Assembly (NCBI GenBank): GCA_023091735.1
Contig: JALKBU010000010.1
Span: 81,645-145,644 of the forward strand
Origin: Trichomonas tenax
Lineage: Eukaryota > Parabasalia > Trichomonadida > Trichomonadidae
Reading direction: 5' to 3'
DNA length: 64,000 bases
The notes under the pieces are model-generated. The model did not search any database. It worked only from the letters and a program-made list of their open reading frames with translations, and was not told where the DNA came from. Below are positions 1 through 9,832 of the stretch, piece after piece. A program made the translations under genes and the position numbers. Within the stretch, counting starts at the first letter, position 1. Each line of letters begins with the position of its first letter.

Positions 1-2100
1 TTTCTCGTTACTTGCATATGTATTGTTACTAAGTTTCTGCAGAACGCTGACAATGGCCTTTTCCATTTCGTCATTACTTGTAAGTCCTAAAAGAGGAAGC
101 ATCTTCTTTTGCAAAACAGCCTTAAGCATGAGCGCAATTGCAGTGATACTTGTAACTGCTGCAGGAAGCATTGCTGCCGTTGGTCCGAATGATTCAATGA
201 AACGGCTCAAAACTGGAACAACATGTGCCTTGGCAAGCTTCTTAAAGACCAAAGCAACATGGGCATCTGTAGCAATCAATATCACCATATCCGTCATGAC
301 AGGCGGCTGGCTCATGTTGAGAACTTTATCTAATATTTCATCACGCTTGGTAACTTTCTGACCTAATTTCCTGAAAATATCAACAACAAATTCTGGATGC
401 TGGTCCCAAACTTTGATGATTGCGAGTCCGAGTCTGTCTGGATTTATTTCGTTTTTCTCGACCATGAGGAACAATATCTGTTTGGCAAGGTCCTGAACAA
501 CAGGATTGGTCGACATTTCGAGCAAGAAAACAACTTTATCCAAAATTTCTTCACTGAAAATCTCTGCTTCGATCATTTGCTGAAGGGTGTTCTGTACCTT
601 TGGATCAATTGCATTCTCGCTCAAAAGTTGCTTGACAATTGTCGTCTTATCGCGCTTATCCTGGTAAAATCGTTCCATAACTGCTTGATGCTGTGGTGCT
701 GTTTCAGCGATCCATTTCTTGAAGGCTTCTCTGTCAGTTCCTGGAACAATGAATTCTCCTGTTTCAAGGATTGCTCTGACTTGCTTCATTGTTGGCCTTG
801 CCTTCATTTTATCTGCCCAGCAGCTCTGAATGAGCTTCTTATACTTAGGATCTGCATCCTTTGGAATGTCGGGTCTCTTTTTCTCTTTCAGGACGCTGAC
901 AGCGATCTGAAGAAGTCTCATCTGCGTGTATGGCATTTCCTGCGTGTATAATTCCCACAGAAGAATGCCATAAGCGTAAACATCGACACAAGCGTCGTAT
1001 GAATGCTCTCCAGAAAACAACTCAGGGGACATCCATTGGGCAGTTCCGAGTTCACAAGTCATCTCTGGACCGATATATCTCGCGAGACCGAAGTCGCAAA
1101 TGACGGCTCTCCAGTTTTTGTCCATGAGAATATTCGGAGGTTTGAGATCTCTGTGAACCATGTGATTTGCATGCAAGTATTCAAGCCCACGTGCGATATC
1201 GACTGATATTTGTGATAAAAGCAATGGCTTCTTCATTTTTTGATTTTTTCCGTGCAAAATATCGTAAAGATCGCCGTTTGGAAGGAAACCTGTGGCAATG
1301 CAGAAAGGCGCTGTAATAGTGACACCCTCCAACTTGAGCAAGTTAGGATGGTCGAGTGCAAGCATCGAATCAATTTCTCGCTTCAAGTAACCAACAGTGC
1401 GCGGTTTCAAGTTTGCAGGCTTCAATTCTTTGATGGCTAGTTCCATATTGTTGGAACGAAGCTTTGCAAGGTGAACAATCGCATAACCACCTTGGGCGAT
1501 ATTTTCATCTGTGATTTCCCAGTCTCTATGCTTGAGAATTGACTTGTTGATCTCGTTATCTTCGCGTGTAATATGAATAACTTCGAGAATTTTGCGTATT
1601 TTGACGAGTTTTAATAAAACTGTTTTCGTTATCATTGGAGGTATTGCGTTAAACATGTTTGTGAGAATCTTGTATGTAGAAATAAGGTCTAAGGAGTGTG
1701 CTAATGGCAGTGTATCGACTGCTTCGAAAGAATCAAAGCAAAAAGACATTGAAACTTCAGACCAGACCGTCCACAGCTCAGCCAAATCATTGTATGGCTT
1801 GTTTAGGTCGTAGGAAAGGAAGTTTTTCAGCCAGTTATGCTTTTGATAATTCGATAAAATTCCAATAAATGCAGCACAACATTTCAAAAATTCGAAAAGT
1901 TTGAGGATTTGGTCAGGAATTAGCATTCCTTTAAGTTTGGAGAATCTTGTGAGGAAATTATTCAACTCTAAAGTGATCGCAGCAACTTTTTTCCCGTTCC
2001 AAACGACCCTTTCGAGTATTTTCTCGATATTCTGATAGACCTTGTTAAACTCTTTTATCCATACGTCGACACTTCGCGGAAATCCGTTCCATGTCGACAT
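1..2100 (-). CDS. TKL-type Ser/Thr protein kinase with C-terminal helical-repeat tail (partial, runs off the left edge)
   Basis: The minus strand is open from ATG at 2100-2098 to base 1 (700 codons, no stop seen), so the C-terminus is missing. Residues 1-195 are a helical N-terminal region. A kinase domain fills about 197-455: a Gly-rich loop (AQGGYAIVH), the ATP lysine K224 in AIKELK, the catalytic loop HRDLKPPN with D318, DFG at D336, and a GTAQWMSPEL activation/APE segment. HRDLKPPN and the substrate-side sequence fit the tyrosine-kinase-like (TKL) group, which is strongly expanded in trichomonads. From about 480 on, the protein continues as alpha-helical repeats of armadillo/HEAT type, a frequent tail of trichomonad TKL kinases. 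Catalytic residues are intact, so an active kinase is expected. The substrate is unknown. No Inr is obvious directly before the ATG. Confidence 0.9.
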   Translation of the reverse strand, partial: MSTWNGFPRSVDVWIKEFNKVYQNIEKILERVVWNGKKVAAITLELNNFLTRFSKLKGMLIPDQILKLFEFLKCCAAFIGILSNYQKHNWLKNFLSYDLNKPYNDLAELWTVWSEVSMSFCFDSFEAVDTLPLAHSLDLISTYKILTNMFNAIPPMITKTVLLKLVKIRKILEVIHITREDNEINKSILKHRDWEITDENIAQGGYAIVHLAKLRSNNMELAIKELKPANLKPRTVGYLKREIDSMLALDHPNLLKLEGVTITAPFCIATGFLPNGDLYDILHGKNQKMKKPLLLSQISVDIARGLEYLHANHMVHRDLKPPNILMDKNWRAVICDFGLARYIGPEMTCELGTAQWMSPELFSGEHSYDACVDVYAYGILLWELYTQEMPYTQMRLLQIAVSVLKEKKRPDIPKDADPKYKKLIQSCWADKMKARPTMKQVRAILETGEFIVPGTDREAFKKWIAETAPQHQAVMERFYQDKRDKTTIVKQLLSENAIDPKVQNTLQQMIEAEIFSEEILDKVVFLLEMSTNPVVQDLAKQILFLMVEKNEINPDRLGLAIIKVWDQHPEFVVDIFRKLGQKVTKRDEILDKVLNMSQPPVMTDMVILIATDAHVALVFKKLAKAHVVPVLSRFIESFGPTAAMLPAAVTSITAIALMLKAVLQKKMLPLLGLTSNDEMEKAIVSVLQKLSNNTYASNEK

Positions 2101-2435
2101 TTTTCTTTAATTTTCCTAAAAAACTTTTGTTACACTTTCAATTTACTAAATAGGTTTCTTATTAAGGATTTGGATAAAGATAGCAATAAAAAAGCGTTTT
2201 TCATCATTCAATCCCTTGAAATAACGTTGGTTCCCATTTTTTTGACACGAAACTATTGAATTAAATCAATTATTAAATGAATCAATTATCAATGATTCCA
2301 ATTCCCAATATGCAGTTAAGAAGATTTCTTCGAGGGTTCCACCAGAAAGTCATTATTGAAGTAGGTATTGTTCGTATGTCGAAAAATGACAGACACTTTT
2401 AATAATTTTTGACAAGTAAAACTTCAAATAGTTTT
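2101..2435. other. Divergent AT-rich intergenic/promoter region
   Basis: This spacer lies between the divergently transcribed kinase and tRNA endonuclease genes. It contains an Inr-like TCATTA at 2350-2355 in the direction of the endonuclease gene, and TGACAAGTAAA (2410-2420), a variant of the promoter word seen elsewhere in the window. No RNA gene was recognised. Confidence 0.5.
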
Positions 2436-3056
2436 ATGGAATCATATGAACCAATATTAAAAGCAGGAAGTTCTATTCAAGGTAAGTTTTCTCCAGAGAA
2501 AGATATACCAACAATCGATGTAAAATTCGAAGATTCACTATTTATTATTACATCCGAAATAAATATTAGAGATATTCTTATTCAAGAGTTTGCATTTGGA
2601 AGAATGCTTGGTGATAAATGTATTTTAAGTTCATATGAAGTATTCTTCCTTTACGATGTTTGTGAAGCAATTAATATTAACTTAAATAGACAAGAATTAT
2701 GGAATATATGCACAGCTTTATCGAGAGAATCAGTTTTTGCTAAGAATTATACAGTTTATAGATACTTTAGAGCTAACTTATGGGTTGTTCGAGATGGATC
2801 AGTGTTTGGATCCAATTTTGTTCTATACAGCGATCACCCAGATGTTGTACATTCATCTTTTATACTTACTGTTTTAGATAATTGGAAAAATTTTGAAAGT
2901 GAATCTTTAATTATAACTAGAATTGGGTGGTTCCTCAAAAAACGAGGAATACTAGCTGTAGTGAAGCATCCAGAAGGCATAGATTATAGAAATCCAGATT
3001 GCATCGATCTGATGGAAATAGAATCATTTATTGTTAAGAGGGTGAAGTTCCGTTGA
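2436..3056 (+). CDS. tRNA-splicing endonuclease catalytic subunit (Sen2/Sen34 family)
   Basis: The gene encodes 206 residues from the first in-frame ATG at 2436; the reading frame is open upstream only without an ATG. The C-terminal half carries the tRNA-intron endonuclease fold signature: FRANLWVVRDGSVFG, then FVLYSDHPDVVHSSF, then RIGWFLKKRG. By family comparison the catalytic triad is Tyr131, His139 and Lys168 or Lys169, with the Tyr-His spacing of 8 seen in Sen2 and Sen34. The enzyme cuts introns out of pre-tRNAs in the nucleus or at the mitochondrion-related membrane, depending on the organism. Whether it is the Sen2 or the Sen34 paralogue cannot be decided: YRYFR resembles Sen2 and HSSF resembles Sen34. 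Its presence implies intron-containing tRNAs in this organism. Confidence 0.85.
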   Translation: MESYEPILKAGSSIQGKFSPEKDIPTIDVKFEDSLFIITSEINIRDILIQEFAFGRMLGDKCILSSYEVFFLYDVCEAININLNRQELWNICTALSRESVFAKNYTVYRYFRANLWVVRDGSVFGSNFVLYSDHPDVVHSSFILTVLDNWKNFESESLIITRIGWFLKKRGILAVVKHPEGIDYRNPDCIDLMEIESFIVKRVKFR

Positions 3057-3753
3057 AATAACTTTGAATAGTATTCATATTATATCATTATTATTGTTGT
3101 TTGTAAAGAAGTAGTAAATTAATATTCGAAATAATCAAAACAACTGCAATGAAGATTATGTTATAAACAACGGAAAAAGACGCAGACCATCATATATTGA
3201 TTACTCTGCGTATTCATGTTAATAATCATGACCTCTAGATAACCATTGGTGTTATCTTACAGCTTGGAAAATAGAAACCTACAAAATATGAGCGAAAAAA
3301 CAATTCCATTTCACGAAGTTTGTTATCAATTTTGGAACTATTTTGGATCGAAGCAAGTACTATATTTAGTAAAAAACCAGTGCTACCAAATGACATAATT
3401 GATGTTTTTATCATCAGTAGCAATACATATCAATTTTCAGTAGCTATAGATACACTTCACTTGACTTCCAAAAGATGCTACATATACTACTATTCATGCA
3501 TGTTGTGTTGGAATGAGATAAAAATGAGTACAACTACTGATAATAGTTACTGATCGCAAACAAATTATATTATCAATAGCAGAAGGATATCACAACAATA
3601 TGATATCATTTATATTTTCACTCAGAATCTTACGCTTAGGAGTATACATTAGTATATATATATAAGTGTTTCAATATAATATTCACTTCAGAGTGAGAGG
3701 GATGCTTTATGATGCACTACAAATGATGGATCATGTACTGAACTAAGATGACA
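3057..3753. other. AT-rich spacer with a short coding relic
   Basis: Mostly very AT-rich. A 36-codon plus-strand frame at 3288-3398 (starting MSEKTIPFHEVCYQFWNYFG) has protein-like composition. It stops at TAA, and protein-like sequence continues in another frame to about 3550, so this is probably a frameshifted gene fragment of unknown family. Nothing else was recognised. Confidence 0.35.
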
Positions 3754-5170
3754 CTATTGTTTCAGAAGGTCCGACTTTGCACCACTTGAGATCAATATTG
3801 CTGCAACATTGTCACTGTTTTGCTCGACCGCAATTTGGAGTGGAGTACGTCCATCCTTATCTTTTACTTCAATATTGGCATCGCTTGAAATCAGTGTTCT
3901 CGCACCATCATCACTATCTTTGATTGCACAATGATGAAGTGGAGTACTTCCATGCTCATCTTTTTCTTCAATGTTGGCACTGCTCGAAATCAATGTTCTT
4001 GCAACAACATTACTACTATATTTTGCACAAAATGTAGTGGAGTACATCCAGACTTAATTTTTGCTTCTATATTGGTACCAACTCAGCACAGATACAAAGG
4101 GCTGTTCCACCTCATGAATCAATTGACTCAATGTTCCCACCAAGAGAAATAAGATATTGAATAAGTGATGTAATGCCGAATTCTGGACTGCCAGCAAAGA
4201 GATAATCATTAACAAAGGACTCGCATAAAATGTATATAAAGCCAAAAAGATTAAGAGATGTGCAAGTGTTATAGATTAAAATTTTAAGGTTATATACATC
4301 GCGCAGATGGAGAAGATGCTCAATGCTGTGTGTCTGAGCAACAATGTTCATTGTATCGTAGTTGGGTGAAAAGTGCAAAAGACATTCATTGATTATGTCT
4401 TGATTTCCACCAATGTAACTCAAGTCAAGGCATTCTTTGCTCAATTCAACATTTTTGCTGCGAAGGAACCGAAAACATTTAATTGAGCCACACAGACAGC
4501 ACCACTCGAGTACGCTGTGATCAAAGATGGTCTCGCGCATGGATGTATCGACAGATTCGCAATTGAGGAACGTTTGAGTAAATGATTTGTCAATATCTTG
4601 GAAAATGCATTGAAGAATTGGAGAAGAAATGTAAAAATTCAAAAGCTCTTGCTTTCGTAATCCTTTAAATACTCTCGTATAGTGTATATGTTGATTTTTA
4701 TACTGTACTCTTTCGAAAGAAGGCATCGCAAGATCGGCAGCAGCAGTTCAATATCCATATGAAGACTAACTTTATATTGTGAAATGATGAATTTGAGGAT
4801 ATCTCATAAATCGCCAAAATGATTTGGATGACTCTTAAACGAAATACCTATAAGGTTAAAGAGAGCCCATATATCCAATTGGTGAGAATCTACAAAAGAA
4901 ACAACTTCTTTTCGAAGTTCGCAGGCTTCGAATGTTTTGCGACAGACAAACAAGTCAAAGAAATCGATGTAGTCGAGATACTGGTTATGCAAGAGTTCGA
5001 GCATTTCGGTGCTCAACTGACCAGAAGACATTAACAATTGTGGCAAGACAAAAAAGGTAACAAAGCGATGTCAAGTCGTAGTCAAAAATTTTCTGGATAA
5101 AGATACTGCAAATACTTCCGGTAACACATTGAGTACAAATCACCAGACAATGCTTATGAAAATCAAGCTA
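3754..5170 (-). pseudogene. Broken ankyrin-repeat protein gene
   Basis: Three minus-strand open stretches follow one another in the order expected of one protein: 5046-4804 (helical N-terminal part), 4726-4112 (helical region with leucine-rich segments such as FDHSVLEWCCLCG) and 4047-3754. The last piece holds clear ankyrin repeats: EEKDEHGSTPLHHCA, VKDKDGRTPLQIAVEQ and ISSGA(K/N) linkers with a period of about 33 residues. The stretches are in different frames or separated by stops, so the gene is inactivated by several indels. The layout (a long helical N-terminus followed by C-terminal ankyrin repeats) is that of the large trichomonad ankyrin family often annotated DUF3447. Coding-like sequence may extend slightly upstream of 5046. 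The outer limits are approximate. Confidence 0.7.
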
Positions 5171-5860
5171 GTCTTCTGTCAACATATAATAATCTTTATT
5201 TGTACCAAATATTCTCGCAAAATATGCTGATTTACAATTATAGAATGATTTTTAATTTCTGAACAAACATTCCAAAGTGTAGTTTGGAAAATGCTCTATC
5301 TTATGTATATAGCTTTTTGTTGAAGATACTAATTGAATTCCTATAAAACATCAACATTATGTTAAAGCATAGTCGATCCATAGTATTTTGGTAGCATAAA
5401 TCCTGTTTTTTTAATCATATCATCTCAAAGTTCCAAAAAAAGGTATAAAAATATTTACAATGTCACATGGCAGAATTGTCCAATTACCCCAACTGCCAAA
5501 GATACAATTATTATTTTCTTAATTTGGCAGTTTGTGGCAACACTATTGATATATATTCGATCTAGAAGATTATGCATAAACTCTATTCAGAAATCAAAAA
5601 AGTGAGCCCGTGGAAGTTGTAGAGTATATAGCTTCCTATTAATAAGAGATTATATGTGATTATACACTGGGTGAGTATAAAAGTGTGCATAGAACATTAT
5701 TATACAAATTAAAAAGGACGTAAACAGACAATTTGTGATTTATTTCAACTAAGATATTTTGTTGGATTTTGATGGTAGATAATAACAAAATCTAATAATA
5801 TGTTTATATGAATGTAGAGACATAGGTGTTGAACCCAAGTTTATATCATTTGAATTAGAA

Positions 5861-5881
5861 GGGGGTGGGGTGGGGGGGGGG
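5861..5881 (+). repeat. G-rich run (G5-T-G4-T-G10)
   Basis: Twenty-one bases made of G runs of 5, 4 and 10 separated by single T, in a region that is otherwise over 70 percent AT. The sequence could form a G-quadruplex on the plus strand. It could also be a sequencing-length-variable homopolymer. Confidence 0.8.
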
Positions 5882-6076
5882 TCACAACTTTTAGATAATG
5901 GCCAGAAATAATTGATCTAAATACAGAATTCATGTTTTTGCTTATGTTAAAAAATTAAATTTCTTATTTCCAGAATCTATTTTATCTTCCAGATTTGCAT
6001 CCCTACCTACAATAAAGAATTAAACGAAAATATCGATTTCCGAGAAATGGAATGAGGTTTTTGATATAAAAAATTT

Positions 6077-6106
6077 TGCCACGTAAATTTTTCACTGCCA
6101 CATAAA
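6077..6106 (+). promoter_or_regulatory. Paired TGCCACRTAAA motifs upstream of the TMEM50-like gene
   Basis: TGCCACGTAAA at 6077-6087 and TGCCACATAAA at 6096-6106, with TCACT (Inr consensus TCA-Py-T/A) at 6092-6096. The first copy plus Inr has the same order as at 50656-50640 (minus strand) and 62397-62412. The ATG lies 55 bp downstream of the second copy, which is long for a trichomonad 5-prime UTR, so the real start of transcription may be further downstream. Confidence 0.45.
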
Positions 6107-6160
6107 AAAGTGTCAAAAAATCACCGGAATAAAAGCGACGGTTATTTTTAATTTTTATAA

Positions 6161-6628
6161 ATGGTGAAAACTTCCAATTTAATTGTTACCGGTATCTCGG
6201 GATTCATCTTTGCTGCCTCATGGTGGATCTTTATTGATGGCTGCGCATTCCGTGACAAGTTTGCCGGCACCCCTGGTCAGTTCGTTCTCTACCTTCCAGG
6301 AATTTTAGCCACAGTCGGACTTTTCATCCTCAACAATATTCGTAACGCACTCTTCGAGAAGGGTGATGCATGGGGTGCCGAAGAAACAGCCGTCTGGGAA
6401 AAGATTCTCATTGTGGTTGCTATTATGTTACACCTTGCTGCTCTCATCTGCGCTATCTGGGTCTACGCTGCATGGAACAAGAAGCACAAATTCGATGGAA
6501 CCGTTGAGGGAATCAGCCCGAAGGAGCCAAAGAAGTACCATGCAATCACATCTATTGCTCAGACAATCGGTATCATTGTCTCTTCACTCTTGTGGAGGTT
6601 CGCATGGAGATCAGAGGACTCGTTCTAA
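6161..6628 (+). CDS. TMEM50/UPF0220 (Vps68-like) four-TM membrane protein
   Basis: 155 residues from ATG at 6161, the usual length of the family. Four hydrophobic segments lie at about 6-25, 37-60, 80-107 and 128-150. Family-like features are the N-terminal ISGFIFAASWWIFIDG, PGQFVLYLPGILATVGLFI and the NNIRNALF segment after TM2. In yeast the relative Vps68 acts with Vps55 in endosome-to-vacuole traffic; animal TMEM50 proteins sit in endomembranes. The gene is isolated between long spacers. Assignment to the family is confident from the overall pattern, but the exact role in this organism is inference. Confidence 0.85.
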   Translation: MVKTSNLIVTGISGFIFAASWWIFIDGCAFRDKFAGTPGQFVLYLPGILATVGLFILNNIRNALFEKGDAWGAEETAVWEKILIVVAIMLHLAALICAIWVYAAWNKKHKFDGTVEGISPKEPKKYHAITSIAQTIGIIVSSLLWRFAWRSEDSF

Positions 6629-7324
6629 AATCTATTTGATATTTTTTTCTGAAATTAATTAAAATGCTTTTATAATACTTAAATTATGGACTTGTCTTTT
6701 AATGAAATAAATAATCCATAAGGTCTTGTTTAAAATAATCGATTCCAATCGGCTTTAATGTGTTTTCTTTGTATTTTCAATATTTCGAAAAAATTACTAC
6801 CAAATTCATATGTTTCAGATAATCTGACTATAACATATTTTCGATAAATTGATTGATAGCAAGCGCATTTTGACTAAATCATACTTTTTCATTTTTCAAA
6901 ATTTTGATGTCCTATGTATTGACGCAATTTGGTTCTTCCATCATGATGCCCATATGCTTCAAACTTTATTCTTTAATTGCACACTATCACTTTAATAAAT
7001 TTTAAGCAATTTCATGATATTCTTTTTTAAACATTGTCTTTAGGCTCATAGTAGTCTATTATTTATTTACAATCGAATAGGAAATTGTATTGATCACACT
7101 TATATCATATTTGCACACGGATATAAAATTATCGAATCATATTGATTGTTTCGAATTAACATACTAATATCTAAATATTAGATCCATAATAAATCATTAA
7201 TCAATGTTATGTTTGGATAACCATGTAAAAAAATTCTTAATTATCTAACAGATATATATATTTAACAAAAACAAATAAAATAATACAAATTTGTATGTAG
7301 CCTCGCAGTGACCAATAATACTTC
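6629..7324. other. AT-rich intergenic region, nothing recognised
   Basis: This is the convergent spacer between the TMEM50-like gene and the disordered-protein gene. It is strongly AT-rich, with no ORF of coding character, RNA gene or repeat that I can support. Confidence 0.6.
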
Positions 7325-9193
7325 TTAATCAGAATCATCTAATATAGCAAAGAAAAGATCATCGGCAGATAATCTTCTTGGTCTCGGACTCTTGCAAAGT
7401 TCATCGTAAGGGTTAACATAGTTTCCTTCTTCCTCTTCCTCCTCTTCTTCGTAATCAGAGGATTGTTTCATCGGTGATGTAGATACAACAGCAAGTTTCG
7501 GCGCTTTCTTCTTCTCCTTTTCAACATTGAGAGCTTGTGGAGGTGAAACACCGAGATTAACAGGCTCCGGCATTGGTGTTGGTGAAATCGGAATTGAAAC
7601 TTGCTGTTCTGGGGCAGCAACTTGAAGTTTCTTCTTCTTTCTTGGTGACTCCTTCTTTTCTATTTCTAATTTTGGAGCTTCTTTTCCTTCGAATTCCAAT
7701 TCAGATGCTTCCTTCTTTTCAACTTCTTTTTCTTTCTTAGGAGAATCCTTCTTTTCAACTTCCTTTGGAGCTGTATTTTCTGTCTTCTTTCTCCCAATTT
7801 TAGGAAATTCCTCCTTTACCTCCTTCTTCGGAGAAATTTGTGGAGGTTCTGTCTTACTTGAACGGCGGCGATGTCTTGGAGGCTCTTGAGTCTTCGGCGT
7901 CTCCATTGGAGGAATTTTGATTGGTGCTTCAGATTTCTTTGACTTAGTCTTCTTTGGCGTTTCAGGTTTTGGTTCTTCTTTCGGTGGTTCGGGTTCTGGC
8001 TCTTCAGCACGTTTGCGCTTCTTCTTTGTTGCACTTTCAGGGGACGAAGATTCTATTTTAGGAAGTTCCACTGCAACAGGCTGCTCCTGCTTTGCAGCGC
8101 TTGAACGACGCCTTCTCCTTTGTGATGGAGGAATATCTGATATCAAAAATGGAGTCTGTGTTGGTTCTTGAGTTGCTTCTGATGGTTTTGGAGATTTTGG
8201 TTTTCGTTCTGATTTTTGTGGTTGCTTTTCTGATTCATCAATCGTTATCTCGCGAGATTTAAGATCGTTATTTTGATTATCTGTATTTTTCTTCGCTGAT
8301 GAGTTACTTGCTGCTCTGCGCCGACGAGAAGGTTGCTCAACTGGCTGTTCTTGAATTATTTCTGGTTTTGGAATTTCAGATAATTGCTCAATATGACGAG
8401 CCGAGCTTCTAGACTTAACAGAGGCAGCTCTTAATCTCTTTCTCAGCGACTCAGCTGTTCCAGGAATGTAATCACCTGGATTTAACAGCTTTTTTGAATC
8501 GAAGTTGTTGAATGTCGATAATTTGGGGACTTCATATCTATTAACTTTGTTTGGAGCTGTATTTGTGGCATTTGATTTGGTTGCTGGCGAGTTTTGATGT
8601 GATTTTCGTGGTGATTCTGATTCTGCAGCGCGGCCACTGATTGTGTTGAATTTAGAATCTGTTAAGCGTGGTGGAGAGTCAGGATCATAAGTCAATGGCT
8701 CTCTTCGCACTAAATTCGCCCTTCTCTTGCGCAGAGACGAAACTTCCGGCAAATCCTGCTTTATTTGTTGCTCGTATACCGAAGTGTGTGTTTTATCAGA
8801 TGAAAAAACGGAATTTTGCGATAATTTGTAAGAACTCGCTGTTTTTGATTTCGTGAGTTTCTGCGACGTTGATCTGTTGAAGTTGTATCGCATAATGTCA
8901 TTCTTGTGAGTTCTACTTGCTTCTATTCGAGATGAACGTTTTGAACTTTGCGATCTTCCACTTCTCGACTTTTTGTCTGCTGCATCCTCAGGCGGAGGTG
9001 ATGGCTTGCGCGTGAGCTCACGTTCAATTTCCAAGGCTTCGTTATCACTGCTCCCCAATTCAATCTCTTCGCCGTCTAGAAAAGGCAGCTGCCTCTTCCG
9101 CGTGTACGAACGGTTGGAGGGCGGAATCGAGTACTTTATGTGCTTCTGACCGATCGGTTGGCCCTTTGGGACCATTACAATGATCGGAAGCAT
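7325..9193 (-). CDS. Disordered Lys/Pro/Ser/Glu-rich protein of unknown function
   Basis: 622 residues from ATG at 9193-9191. An Inr-like TCATAA lies about 10 bases upstream on the coding strand, supporting this start and a very short UTR. Almost the whole protein is low-complexity: alternating basic (RKRAE, KKTKSKK, RRRRR), proline-rich and acidic stretches, with a run of glutamates (EEEEEEEE) near 590 and a short, more ordered C-terminus (YVNPYDELCKSP, LFFAILDDSD). There is no membrane segment and no recognisable catalytic domain. The basic SPKK/PKK-type motifs resemble nuclear or microtubule-binding tails, but this is only compositional. No family assignment is made. Confidence 0.75.
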   Translation of the reverse strand: MLPIIVMVPKGQPIGQKHIKYSIPPSNRSYTRKRQLPFLDGEEIELGSSDNEALEIERELTRKPSPPPEDAADKKSRSGRSQSSKRSSRIEASRTHKNDIMRYNFNRSTSQKLTKSKTASSYKLSQNSVFSSDKTHTSVYEQQIKQDLPEVSSLRKRRANLVRREPLTYDPDSPPRLTDSKFNTISGRAAESESPRKSHQNSPATKSNATNTAPNKVNRYEVPKLSTFNNFDSKKLLNPGDYIPGTAESLRKRLRAASVKSRSSARHIEQLSEIPKPEIIQEQPVEQPSRRRRAASNSSAKKNTDNQNNDLKSREITIDESEKQPQKSERKPKSPKPSEATQEPTQTPFLISDIPPSQRRRRRSSAAKQEQPVAVELPKIESSSPESATKKKRKRAEEPEPEPPKEEPKPETPKKTKSKKSEAPIKIPPMETPKTQEPPRHRRRSSKTEPPQISPKKEVKEEFPKIGRKKTENTAPKEVEKKDSPKKEKEVEKKEASELEFEGKEAPKLEIEKKESPRKKKKLQVAAPEQQVSIPISPTPMPEPVNLGVSPPQALNVEKEKKKAPKLAVVSTSPMKQSSDYEEEEEEEEGNYVNPYDELCKSPRPRRLSADDLFFAILDDSD

Positions 9194-9832
9194 TTTTTTA
9201 TGATTTTTTCAATCTTGCATTTTATTTTGGATATGGACTATGCAAGGACTGCTTATCCCAAATTCACAGTTTTTGTTCGCAAATCTATCATGAATACGTT
9301 AATTTGAGTATTATCGATTATTTTTGCCTCAATTTTCGTAATGTTAATTTATAAATTATAATTAAGGCTATTTCATTTTGATTTTTTTATTCAATGACAA
9401 AATCAAATGAACAAGCAATAATAGATGAAACGATCGTTCCAATGTGTGAAGAAATATTGTTTTATGCATGAAACAAGGACTAAAATAGAGATTTTATTAT
9501 ACAAAAATAAAAATCGATCAGATTGCCTTTTAATTTGCGTACAACATTTTTTTTCAGTTCATTAATTTATGACAATCTTCAATTTTTTAGAATTTATTCA
9601 TTGCTCATCTTATATCAAAATGGAATATCTTAGAATTACAAATTCAAAGCCTATTTGTTGAATAAATACCACAATCATACTTGCAAGTTCGAGTATTCCA
9701 TTATTTTAATCATATTTCTTCTCGACTTGAATTACAACAATTTGAGATAATCTTTAGTTTTATGAAAATTATAAAATATCTTACATGACTAAGATTTTTA
9801 AATCGCATCTTTCTTTTTAACATCAGTATAAT
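9194..9832. other. AT-rich intergenic region
   Basis: This is the promoter region of the disordered-protein gene (TCATAA Inr-like near 9202) and the downstream flank of the glycine-rich pseudogene. No further feature was recognised. Confidence 0.6.

Larger units (their letters stand above)
5171..6160. other. Intergenic region with G-tract and TMEM50-like gene promoter
   Basis: AT-rich, without a convincing ORF. A strikingly G-rich 21-base run lies at 5861-5881 (see the separate entry). Just upstream of the next gene are two copies of a promoter word, TGCCACGTAAA (6077-6087) and TGCCACATAAA (6096-6106), with an Inr-like TCACT at 6092-6096 between them. Confidence 0.5.

Noticed and set aside
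7816..8171. ORFs of 72 and 84 codons overlapping the disordered-protein gene
   Set aside because: They are other-frame shadows of the Lys/Pro-rich coding sequence, with no motif or start context.
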